A stretch of DNA of 41,618 nucleotides, from the IMG/VR virus record IMGVR_UViG_3300022750_000007, positions 1-41,618 of that record; one strand, given 5' to 3'. The translations under genes were made by a program, and so were the position numbers. This document shows positions 8,366 through 16,479 of this stretch, one piece after another. The stretch is from a virus. The notes beneath the pieces were generated by a model that made no database searches, was not told where the DNA came from, and worked only from the letters and a program-made list of their open reading frames with translations. Every line of letters starts with the position of its first letter. Positions within the stretch are counted from its first letter, which is position 1.

Positions 8366-8950
8366 TTAAGTTACGTGACGCCAAGTCTTGCGGTGCCTTA
8401 CGGCGTGCACCACGGATGGTACAACGCCTAACTCTGCCGCTAAGTCCACATTCCTCAGTGGCGATGACCGAATATAGCGCACTTTTTCTTCGGTGAGAAC
8501 AGCGGCTCCGCTTCGCTCACCGTAGTTTACAAAGGGAGCTTTTCGACCCTTTTGGATCATGTCTGCGGTGTTTTCCTTATGTGTTCCTACCGAAAGATGA
8601 TCCGGGTTGACGCAAGCTGGAGTGTCACAGGAGTGCATCACGACCATGCCTTCGGGTATCTTTCCCTTGTGCATCTCGTAGGAGAAGCGGTGAGCACCAA
8701 GATGAGGCGACCCTTTTCCTCCGGATTGGAAGCGCCCATAACCATTAGGCGCTTTGGTTCCAGTCCACATCCAGCAACCGTCTGACTTCTCGACCCTCCT
8801 GAAAAAACGCTCTTCAGGCGGGGCATGGCCGCGAGGGCAAATGTGGGGGCTGCCATACTTTTTAAGGCGGTATTGGTGCCCAACACAGAGGCCTTGGCCA
8901 TTTTGGGTGTTATCACACCCCTCAATCGTACAAACTCGTCTTGGCTTCAT
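8366..8950 (-). CDS. Free-standing HNH homing endonuclease (194 aa)
   Basis: The N-terminus has a Cys-rich zinc-binding-like part (C7, C12, C22, H25, C38). The HNH core follows (AHRFSYEMHKG at 86-96, HSCDTPACVNPDHL at 106-119, THKENTADM at 123-131), and the C-terminus has a helix-turn-helix for DNA recognition (153-190). This is the HNH_3 type seen in mobile phage endonucleases. It splits the capsid block, has larger intergenic gaps than any neighbour (16 and 65 bp), and its ribosome binding site lies inside a perfect hairpin. These are marks of an invading homing gene. Confidence 0.88.
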   Translation of the reverse strand: MKPRRVCTIEGCDNTQNGQGLCVGHQYRLKKYGSPHICPRGHAPPEERFFRRVEKSDGCWMWTGTKAPNGYGRFQSGGKGSPHLGAHRFSYEMHKGKIPEGMVVMHSCDTPACVNPDHLSVGTHKENTADMIQKGRKAPFVNYGERSGAAVLTEEKVRYIRSSPLRNVDLAAELGVVPSVVHAVRHRKTWRHVT

Positions 8951-8980
8951 CTGCCCTCTCCGTAGTGGTGGAGAGGGCAG
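8951..8980 (-). promoter_or_regulatory. Perfect hairpin sequestering the HNH ribosome binding site
   Basis: On the minus strand CTGCCCTCTCC (8980-8970) pairs perfectly over 11 bp with GGAGAGGGCAG (8961-8951) around an 8-base loop. The 3' arm contains the GGAGAGG ribosome binding site and ends directly at the ATG (8950). No U-run follows, so it does not look like an intrinsic terminator. It should strongly reduce translation of the endonuclease from long capsid mRNAs. Confidence 0.8.
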
Positions 8981-9015
8981 ACTATCCAGTAAAGTCTACT
9001 GAGTCAAATACCGAC

Positions 9016-9969
9016 TTACAATAGATCGGCTACGACTCCGGAGCTCTTCTGGTTCTTGGCGACCAGAGTAGCCTCGTGGGTCATCAGCCACTTGGTGGAG
9101 TCGCCGGTCTTGGCCAGTTCGCTCTTCTGGAAACCGTCCAGCGTACCCACGGCCCAATAGTCGGGGTCGTAGACGAAGCAGTCGCGGCTCAGAGCATACG
9201 GGTGTGGGACAATGGCGACGGTGCCAAAGTCCGAGACGTAGTAGTCAGCGCCCGAGATGATGGTGGCCTGATTGCGGCCCTTCACGTCAGCTCGGATGGA
9301 AGCAATACCGGTGAAAGCCGAGAACTGCTGCTTGGTCGTTGCGCCCACCATGGCGATGGAAGGCGACGCACCATTGGTGAACGAAAGCGCCATGACGGTC
9401 TTGAACAGGGCCTCGGTGAAGGTCCGTTGCGTACCGTTGGTAGCAGCAGCGACGATACCGGCGGAGAAACCACCGTTAGCGCCACCGGCACCACGCGAGA
9501 CGTTCGTGGTCAGCCACGCCAGCGCACCAGCGGCCTTACGCGGGTTAGCGCCGGATTCGTTCTGCGAGGCCCGGTTCTGGAGGAACGCGGCCTCCATGTC
9601 GCGACGAATTTCGATCCCCTTGATGACGGTCTGACGGGTCGATTCCTTGTCGCGGCCAGCCAGATCGACAACGTCGTCCGTACGCGAAACGCCCACGGTC
9701 TTGCTGAAGATTTGGCAGTAGTTGCCGACGCGCTGGGGCTGGTTACCGGCCTCAAGCGTGGCCTCGTCACCTTCCAGCTTGGCGTTTTCCGGGTTCGGAG
9801 TCGCCAGGTCTTCGACCTGCCATTCGTGGTAGCGAGCCTTGACCTTCACCTTGCCGATGGACGAGATGAATGGGGTCTTTTCAGGGGCGACGCGATAGAT
9901 CACGTCTTCGAGGTCTTCACGCTGTCCAACGGTGTTGAGCGTGGTGACCAGATTGGCGGGAGCGGCCAT
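9016..9969 (-). CDS. Major capsid protein, SU10-like family (317 aa)
   Basis: The opening MAAPANLVTTLNTVGQREDL, then DVIYRVAPEKTPFISSIGK, is typical of the SU10 major head protein family (HK97 fold). RYHEWQVEDLATPNPENA, QRVGNYCQIFSKTVGVSRT, a long helix IEIRRDMEAAFLQNRAS and the C-terminal LDGFQKSELAKTGDSTKWLM also match. It lies directly after the scaffold gene (one-base overlap), in the usual portal-scaffold-capsid order. Confidence 0.9.
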   Translation of the reverse strand: MAAPANLVTTLNTVGQREDLEDVIYRVAPEKTPFISSIGKVKVKARYHEWQVEDLATPNPENAKLEGDEATLEAGNQPQRVGNYCQIFSKTVGVSRTDDVVDLAGRDKESTRQTVIKGIEIRRDMEAAFLQNRASQNESGANPRKAAGALAWLTTNVSRGAGGANGGFSAGIVAAATNGTQRTFTEALFKTVMALSFTNGASPSIAMVGATTKQQFSAFTGIASIRADVKGRNQATIISGADYYVSDFGTVAIVPHPYALSRDCFVYDPDYWAVGTLDGFQKSELAKTGDSTKWLMTHEATLVAKNQKSSGVVADLL

Positions 9970-10946
9970 TAGCCTTGTTTCCTTGCGAGGAGAACGTCCA
10001 CCGCGTCGTCAATCGAACCGGACTTCTGGAGTCGGCCCATCGCGGCAGCGGACGTTCGTTGTTGGGATGTCGCGCCGTCTGCCGCCGAAGGCTTCAGACC
10101 GGGACGCGTCGGAACGGGTGGACGAGGTTGAGCAAGTTTCTGCACACCGGCGTCGTAAAGCATGGCCTTGCGAGCGATGCTCATCTCACGTGCGCCGACG
10201 TGTGGAAGCTGATCAGGCTCTACGCCCTGCTTCACCAGATACTCGGAGAGTTCCCGCAGGTTTTTCTCTCCTTCGACTGGATCGACAAGGGCGGGACAGA
10301 GCGTGGTCAACGCTTCCTTTTGCTCAGTCAGCCATTCCTGGTGCTCGGCCTGCGCGGCGGCTTCTCTGGCAGAACGGGCCTGCTGAGTCGCTTGCTGCTC
10401 AACGTCGAACTTCGCACGAAGGGCTGTGTATTTTCCGGGGTCGGATTCTGCGAGGGCCGCCCATGCTTCCGGCGTAATCCCGTCCCAACGGCTCGCAAAG
10501 GTGGATTCGGCCTTGTCAGCCGCCTCCGCCATACGCGTCGTCAGTTCCGTGAACTTCGCTTTCTCGGCCTGTGCCGCCTTACGCTCCGCAGCAGTCCCCT
10601 CCAGCTTCTTCGCCGTCAGGGTCTTGACCGAGTTTTCCTCAGCCAGGATCGCCGCTTGCGCTTCCGGTGTCAGCGTCGCGAACAACGCCTTGCCTTCCGC
10701 AGACCAGAAACTCGGAGCCTCGACTACCGTTGCCGGTGTCTCAACGTCTCCTTCTTTGTCTTCCGCTGGCCCTTCGGCTGCTTCGACATCTGACGGCTGG
10801 TCACCGTCAGAAACTTGTTCACCGTCGTCAGCAGCCCCTTCAGGCGCATTCTCGACGGTTTCGACAGGGTCAGGCGCGCTATCGATGGTTTCAGCGTCCG
10901 TCAGAACGGAAACGGCCTCGTCAATCGAATAGGAAGCGTCGCTCAT
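9969..10946 (-). CDS. Capsid scaffolding protein (325 aa)
   Basis: A highly charged, Ala/Glu-rich protein with an acidic disordered N-terminus (residues 1-75) and long predicted coiled-coil helices (about 90-240, for example AAERKAAQAEKAKFTELTTR). The basic, Pro-rich C-terminus would bind the shell. Size, composition and position between portal and major capsid genes fit scaffolds of P22/SU10-like phages. There is no sign of a protease domain. Confidence 0.8.
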   Translation of the reverse strand: MSDASYSIDEAVSVLTDAETIDSAPDPVETVENAPEGAADDGEQVSDGDQPSDVEAAEGPAEDKEGDVETPATVVEAPSFWSAEGKALFATLTPEAQAAILAEENSVKTLTAKKLEGTAAERKAAQAEKAKFTELTTRMAEAADKAESTFASRWDGITPEAWAALAESDPGKYTALRAKFDVEQQATQQARSAREAAAQAEHQEWLTEQKEALTTLCPALVDPVEGEKNLRELSEYLVKQGVEPDQLPHVGAREMSIARKAMLYDAGVQKLAQPRPPVPTRPGLKPSAADGATSQQRTSAAAMGRLQKSGSIDDAVDVLLARKQG

Positions 10947-11203
10947 TGTTCACCTGTGATGATGTTCGCCTTTATTAGCGCATCTTTTGCAATAAGGCCA
11001 CTACCCACAATTCCGTTTATGGCGGCCTCGACCTTGTTGATCATAATCAAGGCTGCGTGGGTCGTCAGGACGTGTTCTGAATTGATGGGTAGCGCCATCA
11101 GTGTCCGGTTCAGTTCGGCGCGCAAATCGGACATCGCGCGGTCGAGAACGGGCTTGACCGCAGCGGCGTCGCGACCAAGGCGGGCTGTGTCGGTGTTACT
11201 CAT
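10943..11203 (-). CDS. Hypothetical small late protein (86 aa)
   Basis: Mostly helical (AAAVKPVLDRAMSDLRAEL, ALIMINKVEAAINGIVGSG). No family is recognised. It overlaps both neighbours by 4 bases between portal and scaffold genes, so it is co-translated with head assembly genes and could be a minor head protein. Confidence 0.65.
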   Translation of the reverse strand: MSNTDTARLGRDAAAVKPVLDRAMSDLRAELNRTLMALPINSEHVLTTHAALIMINKVEAAINGIVGSGLIAKDALIKANIITGEQ

Positions 11204-11418
11204 CGCCCGATGATGTCCATTTTCGCGCGTTCCATCAGAATCAGCGTCTCACCAGCGTTCGCGGTGCCAGTGATGTAAACGCCGTCCTCGTCCTCCAACT
11301 CACCAATAACCATAAGGCGGTGCCAGTTGCGGCCCTTGGCGGCTTCAAGAACCTCGTCGGCGGCGCATCGCCAATCCTCTGACGCGGTTTCAGGAACCAG
11401 CCTTACAACTTCACTCAT
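11200..11418 (-). CDS. Hypothetical small late protein (72 aa)
   Basis: A beta-alpha protein containing GRNWHRLMVIGELEDEDGVY and NAGETLILMERAKMDIIGR. Similar short proteins with a 'GE.EDG.vyi.GtAn.GetL.LmErAK' pattern recur in tailed phages, but their role is not established. The ATG overlaps the portal stop as ATGA. Confidence 0.65.
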   Translation of the reverse strand: MSEVVRLVPETASEDWRCAADEVLEAAKGRNWHRLMVIGELEDEDGVYITGTANAGETLILMERAKMDIIGR

Positions 11419-13601
11419 CCCCCAGCCCCTCCGGTCTCGACATCCGCCGTAGCAGTGGACACCTGTGCGTCAACGATGATTCCCTGACGCTTCAATTCGA
11501 TCTCGGCAGCGATCTGCTCACGCTTCAGCAGCAGTTCCGCATCGATCTGCTCGCGCTTCAACTGAAGTTCGCCCGCCACCTGGTCGCGCTTGGCCTGGAT
11601 GGACGCAGCAGCCTCATCGCGCTTCAGTTGCGCGTTCAGCTCAGCCGCAGCCCGGTCATCCTCGGCCTTCGCCAGATTCTTCTCGCGCTCCATATCAAGC
11701 CGCGCGGCCATCTCCTGCGCACGCATCTGCTGATCGGCCTGAGCAAGCATCATCTTTCCCTCAAGCTCCTGTGCAGCGAGAGCCTGACGCCCCTCAAACT
11801 CGGCCTGCGCCATGGCCATCTTGCCCTCGGCCTCGACCAGCTTGGGATCGGGTGCGGGGGGTTCTGGCGGCGGATCACCGGGCTTCGGAGGCGCGTTAGG
11901 ATCGGTCAGGTACAGGTCCGCGTTCTTGAACCCGAGGCCCTTTTCAAAGAACTTCTTGGTCAGATTGTAGACATTGGCTGGCTTGACCAACGGGCCACTT
12001 GCGCCGCCTTGCGCCGCTACGATGGTCTCCTGAACCTGTAGCCCCTGTTGCAGCATGAGCATCTGCGCCTCCTTGCCGGAAGCCCCAACGCCGATCTCAA
12101 TCGTCATGTCCGACCGGCTACCCCACGAGGTCGGGTCGATCTTCACCCACTTGTTCCGCAGACGCGCCATAGACGGCCCAGACGAATTCTCGCGAATCAG
12201 GGCGTGCAGGCCGAGGAACATGTCCTTGACGCCGGTCTCGGCCAGAATACGGGCGATCAGACGAATACGCTTCTGCGCAGTGTCCATCATCGCCAGTGCA
12301 CCCTTGGCGGTGTCGTGCAGCGTGTCGGGGTTCAGGCCTTGAGCGTTGCGGACGATCCCGGTGCGCTGTTCGGCCTGCGTCGAGAAATATTCCAGCGCGC
12401 CGAACGGATCGAAACCCAAACCAGCAGACGCCAGAGGGGTTACGGCGTCGGGGCCGTTCCCCCGGATCGGCATGTTAGGCGCGTTGTTCAGGTAGTCGGG
12501 GATCGTCCACTCGTTGACCTTGGTCATATCGATGTACGAACGGCCATTGAGGGCGAAATACCCGGCGTCCAGCGCCATTCGGGTGATAGCCGTGCGGATT
12601 TTCTGGATTTCCAGCAACCGATCCGCCACCGACTCCCCGTAGAACCGGTGCGTGGTGATGTATGGCGTAATCGCCGAGAAACGGTTGGACTTGACCTCTT
12701 CGCGTTCCAGCAGCACCGATTCAGACGCATCGGTCAGGGCGCGCGTATAGCCCTTTTCGGTCTTCAAGTAGTGCTCGACAACCTCGACCAGGCGACGATC
12801 CCCCGTTCCACCCGTCCCCTCATCGTCTTCGCCTGCCGTATCCCGTGCACGTTCGATTTCACCGTCTTGCAGCCCGTACGACTGGAACTTCTCGATCTTG
12901 GCGCGCGGGTATCCCTCGGCTAGCAACTCATAGACCCGCTTACGGGCTCGGTGCGCGCAATACGGCGTGTCCCGTAGCGAGATCGTGTCCCGGCTGACGG
13001 TGAAGTCTTCGGGAGCGACGGCAGCCACGCGAGCGCGCTTGCCCTTCTTGCGGATCGTGAACGACCATGTGCCGTCCTCGGCCCGCTTCTGGTCGGTCAT
13101 CCCGTCTGGATTGGCCTCCAGCGCCGCGACAGCCTCTTCCTCGGCCTTGCCGGTGAAGTCCTCTGACTCGTCAATCTCCTCCGACCACCACTTGAAGATG
13201 CCCGTTTTCGTCAGCAGGGCATCCTTGATCGCGGTATAGAGGATCATGAAACCGTCGTTTTCGTTGAAGAAAACGTGGTTTATGTAGTCGGTTTCCTGTT
13301 CAGCCGCGTCCTCGTCTTCTTCGCCGCGCGGCATGAACGCGGCCACGTCCTCGGCAGTGAAGATTTCGACCAGATCAGGCAGGATTGTCTCGATAGCGTC
13401 GGAGACGTCCGTACTGACAGCAGACGAGCGCCCATCAAGGTGCGACACGTCGTCCATCTTGCCCTTGTAGTAGTTCAGGGCCTTCTCGCGCGCCTTGGTC
13501 AGGGTGGCGTCTTGGTCGAATCCGAGCGAGTTCGCCCTTTCGTTCGCCAGTGTCGCGAGAAGCTGGCTGTCAGCGTCCGTTTTGACGGGGGTCTTGGCCA
13601 T
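11415..13601 (-). CDS. Portal protein, P22/SU10-like (728 aa)
   Basis: The length matches the large P22-type portals (about 725 aa). Family features are the N-terminal ARTKARE-like helix and YYKGKMDD, DVSDAIETILPDLVEIF, EQETDYINHVFFNENDGFMI (clip/wing start), FKWWSEEIDES, and the later DRLLEIQKIRTAITRMALD stem. From about residue 600 a long Gln/Glu/Lys/Arg coiled coil with heptad-like repeats (LKREQIDAELLLKREQIAAE) corresponds to the C-terminal barrel. The dodecameric ring would be the DNA channel and the site where terminase docks. Confidence 0.92.
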   Translation of the reverse strand: MAKTPVKTDADSQLLATLANERANSLGFDQDATLTKAREKALNYYKGKMDDVSHLDGRSSAVSTDVSDAIETILPDLVEIFTAEDVAAFMPRGEEDEDAAEQETDYINHVFFNENDGFMILYTAIKDALLTKTGIFKWWSEEIDESEDFTGKAEEEAVAALEANPDGMTDQKRAEDGTWSFTIRKKGKRARVAAVAPEDFTVSRDTISLRDTPYCAHRARKRVYELLAEGYPRAKIEKFQSYGLQDGEIERARDTAGEDDEGTGGTGDRRLVEVVEHYLKTEKGYTRALTDASESVLLEREEVKSNRFSAITPYITTHRFYGESVADRLLEIQKIRTAITRMALDAGYFALNGRSYIDMTKVNEWTIPDYLNNAPNMPIRGNGPDAVTPLASAGLGFDPFGALEYFSTQAEQRTGIVRNAQGLNPDTLHDTAKGALAMMDTAQKRIRLIARILAETGVKDMFLGLHALIRENSSGPSMARLRNKWVKIDPTSWGSRSDMTIEIGVGASGKEAQMLMLQQGLQVQETIVAAQGGASGPLVKPANVYNLTKKFFEKGLGFKNADLYLTDPNAPPKPGDPPPEPPAPDPKLVEAEGKMAMAQAEFEGRQALAAQELEGKMMLAQADQQMRAQEMAARLDMEREKNLAKAEDDRAAAELNAQLKRDEAAASIQAKRDQVAGELQLKREQIDAELLLKREQIAAEIELKRQGIIVDAQVSTATADVETGGAGG

Positions 13602-13796
13602 TTAAGACGGACACACGGGGAGCGTAGCGATGAGCGCCAGAATCAGGCTGATGACGGTGTATGTTGGCGTACCGTGCGCAACGGTGAAGCCCTCAATGTA
13701 GGTCTCGCCGAGGTACACAGCGACAGCCGATTGCGGCGGCGCATAATCTGGCTGATTAGTTACGCGAACCACATAACAATCGAATTGATATTCCAT
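13602..13796 (-). CDS. Small late protein with C-terminal hydrophobic segment (64 aa)
   Basis: Starts MEYQFDCYVVRV at ATG 13794-13796, overlapping the upstream stop (TGATG); a GTG one codon earlier is possible. A C-terminal hydrophobic stretch (YTVISLILALIATLPV) could be a membrane anchor. It sits immediately before the portal ATG with no gap. Function unknown. Confidence 0.6.
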   Translation of the reverse strand: MEYQFDCYVVRVTNQPDYAPPQSAVAVYLGETYIEGFTVAHGTPTYTVISLILALIATLPVCPS

Positions 13797-14302
13797 CACT
13801 CAGGCCTCCAGCCTGCGGCAGTGTAGGTCAGAACTTTCGTCGCGCCCGTCAGAAGCGGCACGCTGGAGCCGATTAGTCCTTGCAGGCTAACGCCCAGAAG
13901 AGCACCGATAACGCCCGTCATGGTCACAGTGAACTGCTGACCTGGATAGGCATTAACGGCTGATGGCGTGATCGTCATGTTCGTCAGCGTGTTCGCCGTG
14001 AGGAAGATTTGCGGCGCTGTGACCAGAGGAACCAGAGACACTGCGCCGCCTGTGCTGTTCATGTCCACGGCATAGTCGGAGCGTTGCGGACGCCAATAGT
14101 AGGTGGAGCCGTTGGACGAACACCGCATGACCTCGTCGGCAGAACCGTACAGATCGGTAACGCGAGCGTACTTTCCGAGATATGCCGCGCCCGCTGGGTA
14201 AGTCGCCAGCAGAGCCGCGACCGTCATGGGGGTCGGGCTTACGAACGAAGTAGGCGGCAACTGAGCAACGGTGACAAAATCACCGGAATAAATACCCCCC
14301 AT
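13796..14302 (-). CDS. Putative virion decoration/fibre protein (168 aa)
   Basis: A beta-rich Gly/Thr/Val protein. The middle part (KYARVTDLYGSADEVMRCSSNGST, then YYWRPQRSDYA) resembles head-fibre or capsid decoration proteins of podoviruses that list sample-like beta repeats. The C-terminal half is hydrophobic beta sequence. It lies in a small cluster of structural proteins between terminase and portal. Assignment is by composition and position. Confidence 0.6.
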   Translation of the reverse strand: MGGIYSGDFVTVAQLPPTSFVSPTPMTVAALLATYPAGAAYLGKYARVTDLYGSADEVMRCSSNGSTYYWRPQRSDYAVDMNSTGGAVSLVPLVTAPQIFLTANTLTNMTITPSAVNAYPGQQFTVTMTGVIGALLGVSLQGLIGSSVPLLTGATKVLTYTAAGWRPE

Positions 14303-14739
14303 CAGACAAAGTCCGCCGCAAGAAACGCGGTGGCGCTGATAGCCTTGGCGAACGGCCCTGTGGTCGAGAAGACCAGAACGATCCCGCTGGCCATGCGCAC
14401 GGGCATGTCGAAGTCGAAGGCAATCGTAGAGTTTGCCGCCATGACGTAGGTCTTCTTCGGGGTCGTCGTTCCGTCAGCGGGAACGGTGGCCGAGTCATAG
14501 ATCAGCAGATAGCCCGCCGATGCGCCCGAGGTAGCATTGACGCCGTACAGGTTACCGGCGCTGGCCTTGGCGATCAGAGACCCGGCTGCGACGGTGGTTT
14601 GAGCCGAACTGACAGCGGACGTAGCGGCAGACGAGGGAGCCGCCGTTGACGTGGTCGGCAGCGGGTTCGTGGCGCTGACCGGGGATTCGTTCCCCAGAGT
14701 GTCGCCCGGAATGGGAAGATAAATCAGACCGCCAGCCAT
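14302..14739 (-). CDS. Putative head decoration protein (145 aa)
   Basis: Ser/Thr/Ala-rich N-terminus, then a compact beta domain (AGSLIAKASAGNLYGVNATS, AGYLLIYDSATVPADGT, MASGIVLVFSTTGPF). This pattern, in which '..a.aGnLygvn..sga.aGyl.i.d' is followed by 'GivlvfS', is common in phage proteins annotated as structural. It is the first gene after the 73-bp gap at 14740-14812, which may contain its own promoter. Confidence 0.65.
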   Translation of the reverse strand: MAGGLIYLPIPGDTLGNESPVSATNPLPTTSTAAPSSAATSAVSSAQTTVAAGSLIAKASAGNLYGVNATSGASAGYLLIYDSATVPADGTTTPKKTYVMAANSTIAFDFDMPVRMASGIVLVFSTTGPFAKAISATAFLAADFV

Positions 14740-14812
14740 CGAAAATAACCCCTATGCTTTTCCGTCTATAGCACGATTTTGGTTATGCGCCATAGACAGT
14801 GGCCGCCCGGAA
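14740..14812 (-). promoter_or_regulatory. Intergenic hairpin and possible late promoter
   Basis: This is the largest gap in the head operon apart from the HNH insertion. On the minus strand TCTATGGCGC and GTGCTATAGA can form a 10-bp stem (two G-U pairs) around a 12-base loop. The 3' arm contains TGCTATAGAC, which resembles an extended -10 (TG-N-TATAGA) and the Caulobacter GCTANAWC box. No good -35 box is seen and no U-run follows. A promoter, an RNA processing site or an mRNA-stabilising hairpin are all possible. Confidence 0.35.
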
Positions 14813-15001
14813 TCACTTCCTCCTGAGGGTAGCCAATGCGATCTCGCCAAGGATGATCGTTATGATCCCGTCGAAGCCTGGGGCCTCTTTCGCCCACCAG
14901 CACCAGCCAAGCCAAACGACGCTATAGGCCAGCAACAGCACAGTTGACCACTTGGACCGCCCAAAGCGTAGGATGGCGGCCTCATAGCGATCCCAGATCA
15001 T
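14813..15001 (-). CDS. Small membrane protein (62 aa)
   Basis: One clear hydrophobic segment (WSTVLLLAYSVVWLGWCWWA) and a second weaker one (IITIILGEIALATL), ending in a basic LRRK. The ATG overlaps the terminase stop as ATGA. Similar short membrane proteins are often encoded after large terminase genes; their role is not known. Confidence 0.65.
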   Translation of the reverse strand: MIWDRYEAAILRFGRSKWSTVLLLAYSVVWLGWCWWAKEAPGFDGIITIILGEIALATLRRK

Positions 15002-16479
15002 ACCGCACCAATCCTCGGAAGCGCCATCTTCCCCGATCCAAACGACACAGGCTCCGGGGCGACAGCGCCTGTCCTGAACGAGTCCGCGTCGTGCGAGAAC
15101 ACGTCGTGACGTGGACGGTCGCGCCAGACGCCCCGATTATCGTCCCACTCCTTGCGGTAGTTCTTTAGGCTGCGGATTCCGTTGGCGCATTTCTGCTCAT
15201 CGAACCAGCACCGGCCCAGCAGGTTGCGCACCGCCTCGATGCCGTCGCTGACCTCCAGCTTGGGCGCGACGAGGATAGGTTTTATCCCCAGCCCCTCAGC
15301 GACCTCCTTGCGGGATTTCCCGTTCGTCTCGCTCAGATCGCGCACCTGAACGTCGTGCGGCATGATATGGCGCTCGTACACGTACGGCTTGTCGGCAACC
15401 ACCTTGGCGTAATGTGCCAGACCCTCGCCGTTGTTCGCGTAGTGATCGATCACCCTGATCTCGCGGCGATGTCTCTGGATAAACCAGATCGACATGTCGT
15501 CGTTCATGCCAAGGTCCCACCAGGTCTCGACCTTGAGGGCTGATTCGTACGGGACGCGGGTGATACGGTCTTCGCGCTCTGCAAGGGCCATTTGAGAGGA
15601 ATAGTAAGCCCCCTCCACAGCCGCCTCGAAAGCCTCCTTGGGGGTCGCAGGATACTCACGCTTCATGTCCTCGCCCTGTAGTTCCGCCTTCTTGACGTAC
15701 CACGCCTTCTGGAACGGATCGAGGGTGATACCGGCCTCGTCTTGCAGAACGGTGAAATACCGCTCCAGCGACGGCGGGACGGTCACAGGGCTGTCGAGGC
15801 GATAGGCGGGCTCTTTCCACCACGGATAAAAGTGAAACTTCCAGTCAAGCTCAGACAGCGTCTCGCCCCGGCGCTGTTTGGCCTGAGCCTCTTCGCACAA
15901 GTCATAGAACCTTCCCTCCTGACCCTCGGCAGTGGACTCGATGAACGCCACCTGTCCCGCCTGGATGGTATTGAGCGCGCCAGTGACGATCTCTCGCGCA
16001 CGCTCCGGGAACTTGGCGCATATCTTTCCGAACTCGCTGACGTGCAGGTATTGCAGCGTGCCGGAACGCAGGGACGTCCCCACGCGGATCAGACTGTTAT
16101 TCGAGAGTTCCAGCGTGGACGTGTTCGACTTGACGATCTGCGTCGTGTTCTTGATGCCCTCGGGCAGGTTGTCATACGGGAACTTGATCTTGTCCCGGAA
16201 GATCGCCTCCGCATCGGGCAGGGTGTGGGCGATGACACCGCAGCGGGTGTCCGGATAGAACACCGCCATATCCAGCATGTAAATCTGGATGAAAGTCGTG
16301 AACCCAAGCTGACGGGCCTTAAGGATCACGTTGAGGAAGTGCATCTCATCCAAAAGCTGGGCCTGCGCCCACGTCATCTGGAACTTGACGCGCTTACCCT
16401 CCTTGTCCGTGATCCAGTAGAGGCTGTTCAGCCGCCACTTCTGGTCCTTGAAGTGGTCGATGACCTGGGCGGGGGTCAA
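14998..16479 (-). CDS. terL: Terminase large subunit (493 aa)
   Basis: The ATP-driven DNA packaging motor and headful nuclease. ATPase motifs: a deviant Walker A KARQLGFTT (residues 54-62) and a Walker B YLHVSE (144-149). RNase H-fold nuclease motifs: WWDLGMNDD with the first acidic residue, and the late RHDVFSHDADSFR with a terminal Asp. The length is normal for P22/Sf6-like enzymes. It overlaps TerS by 4 bases. The partners are the TerS and portal described here. Confidence 0.93.
   Translation of the reverse strand: MTPAQVIDHFKDQKWRLNSLYWITDKEGKRVKFQMTWAQAQLLDEMHFLNVILKARQLGFTTFIQIYMLDMAVFYPDTRCGVIAHTLPDAEAIFRDKIKFPYDNLPEGIKNTTQIVKSNTSTLELSNNSLIRVGTSLRSGTLQYLHVSEFGKICAKFPERAREIVTGALNTIQAGQVAFIESTAEGQEGRFYDLCEEAQAKQRRGETLSELDWKFHFYPWWKEPAYRLDSPVTVPPSLERYFTVLQDEAGITLDPFQKAWYVKKAELQGEDMKREYPATPKEAFEAAVEGAYYSSQMALAEREDRITRVPYESALKVETWWDLGMNDDMSIWFIQRHRREIRVIDHYANNGEGLAHYAKVVADKPYVYERHIMPHDVQVRDLSETNGKSRKEVAEGLGIKPILVAPKLEVSDGIEAVRNLLGRCWFDEQKCANGIRSLKNYRKEWDDNRGVWRDRPRHDVFSHDADSFRTGAVAPEPVSFGSGKMALPRIGAV

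Noticed and set aside
9076-9972. 298-codon open frame on the plus strand opposite the major capsid gene
   Set aside because: It is the antisense shadow of a clear capsid gene in GC-rich DNA. The product is Arg/Gly/Val-rich without any domain and has no ribosome site.
12048-12923. 291-codon open frame on the plus strand opposite the portal gene
   Set aside because: Arg/His/Val-rich shadow of the portal gene. The portal reading is strongly supported on the other strand.
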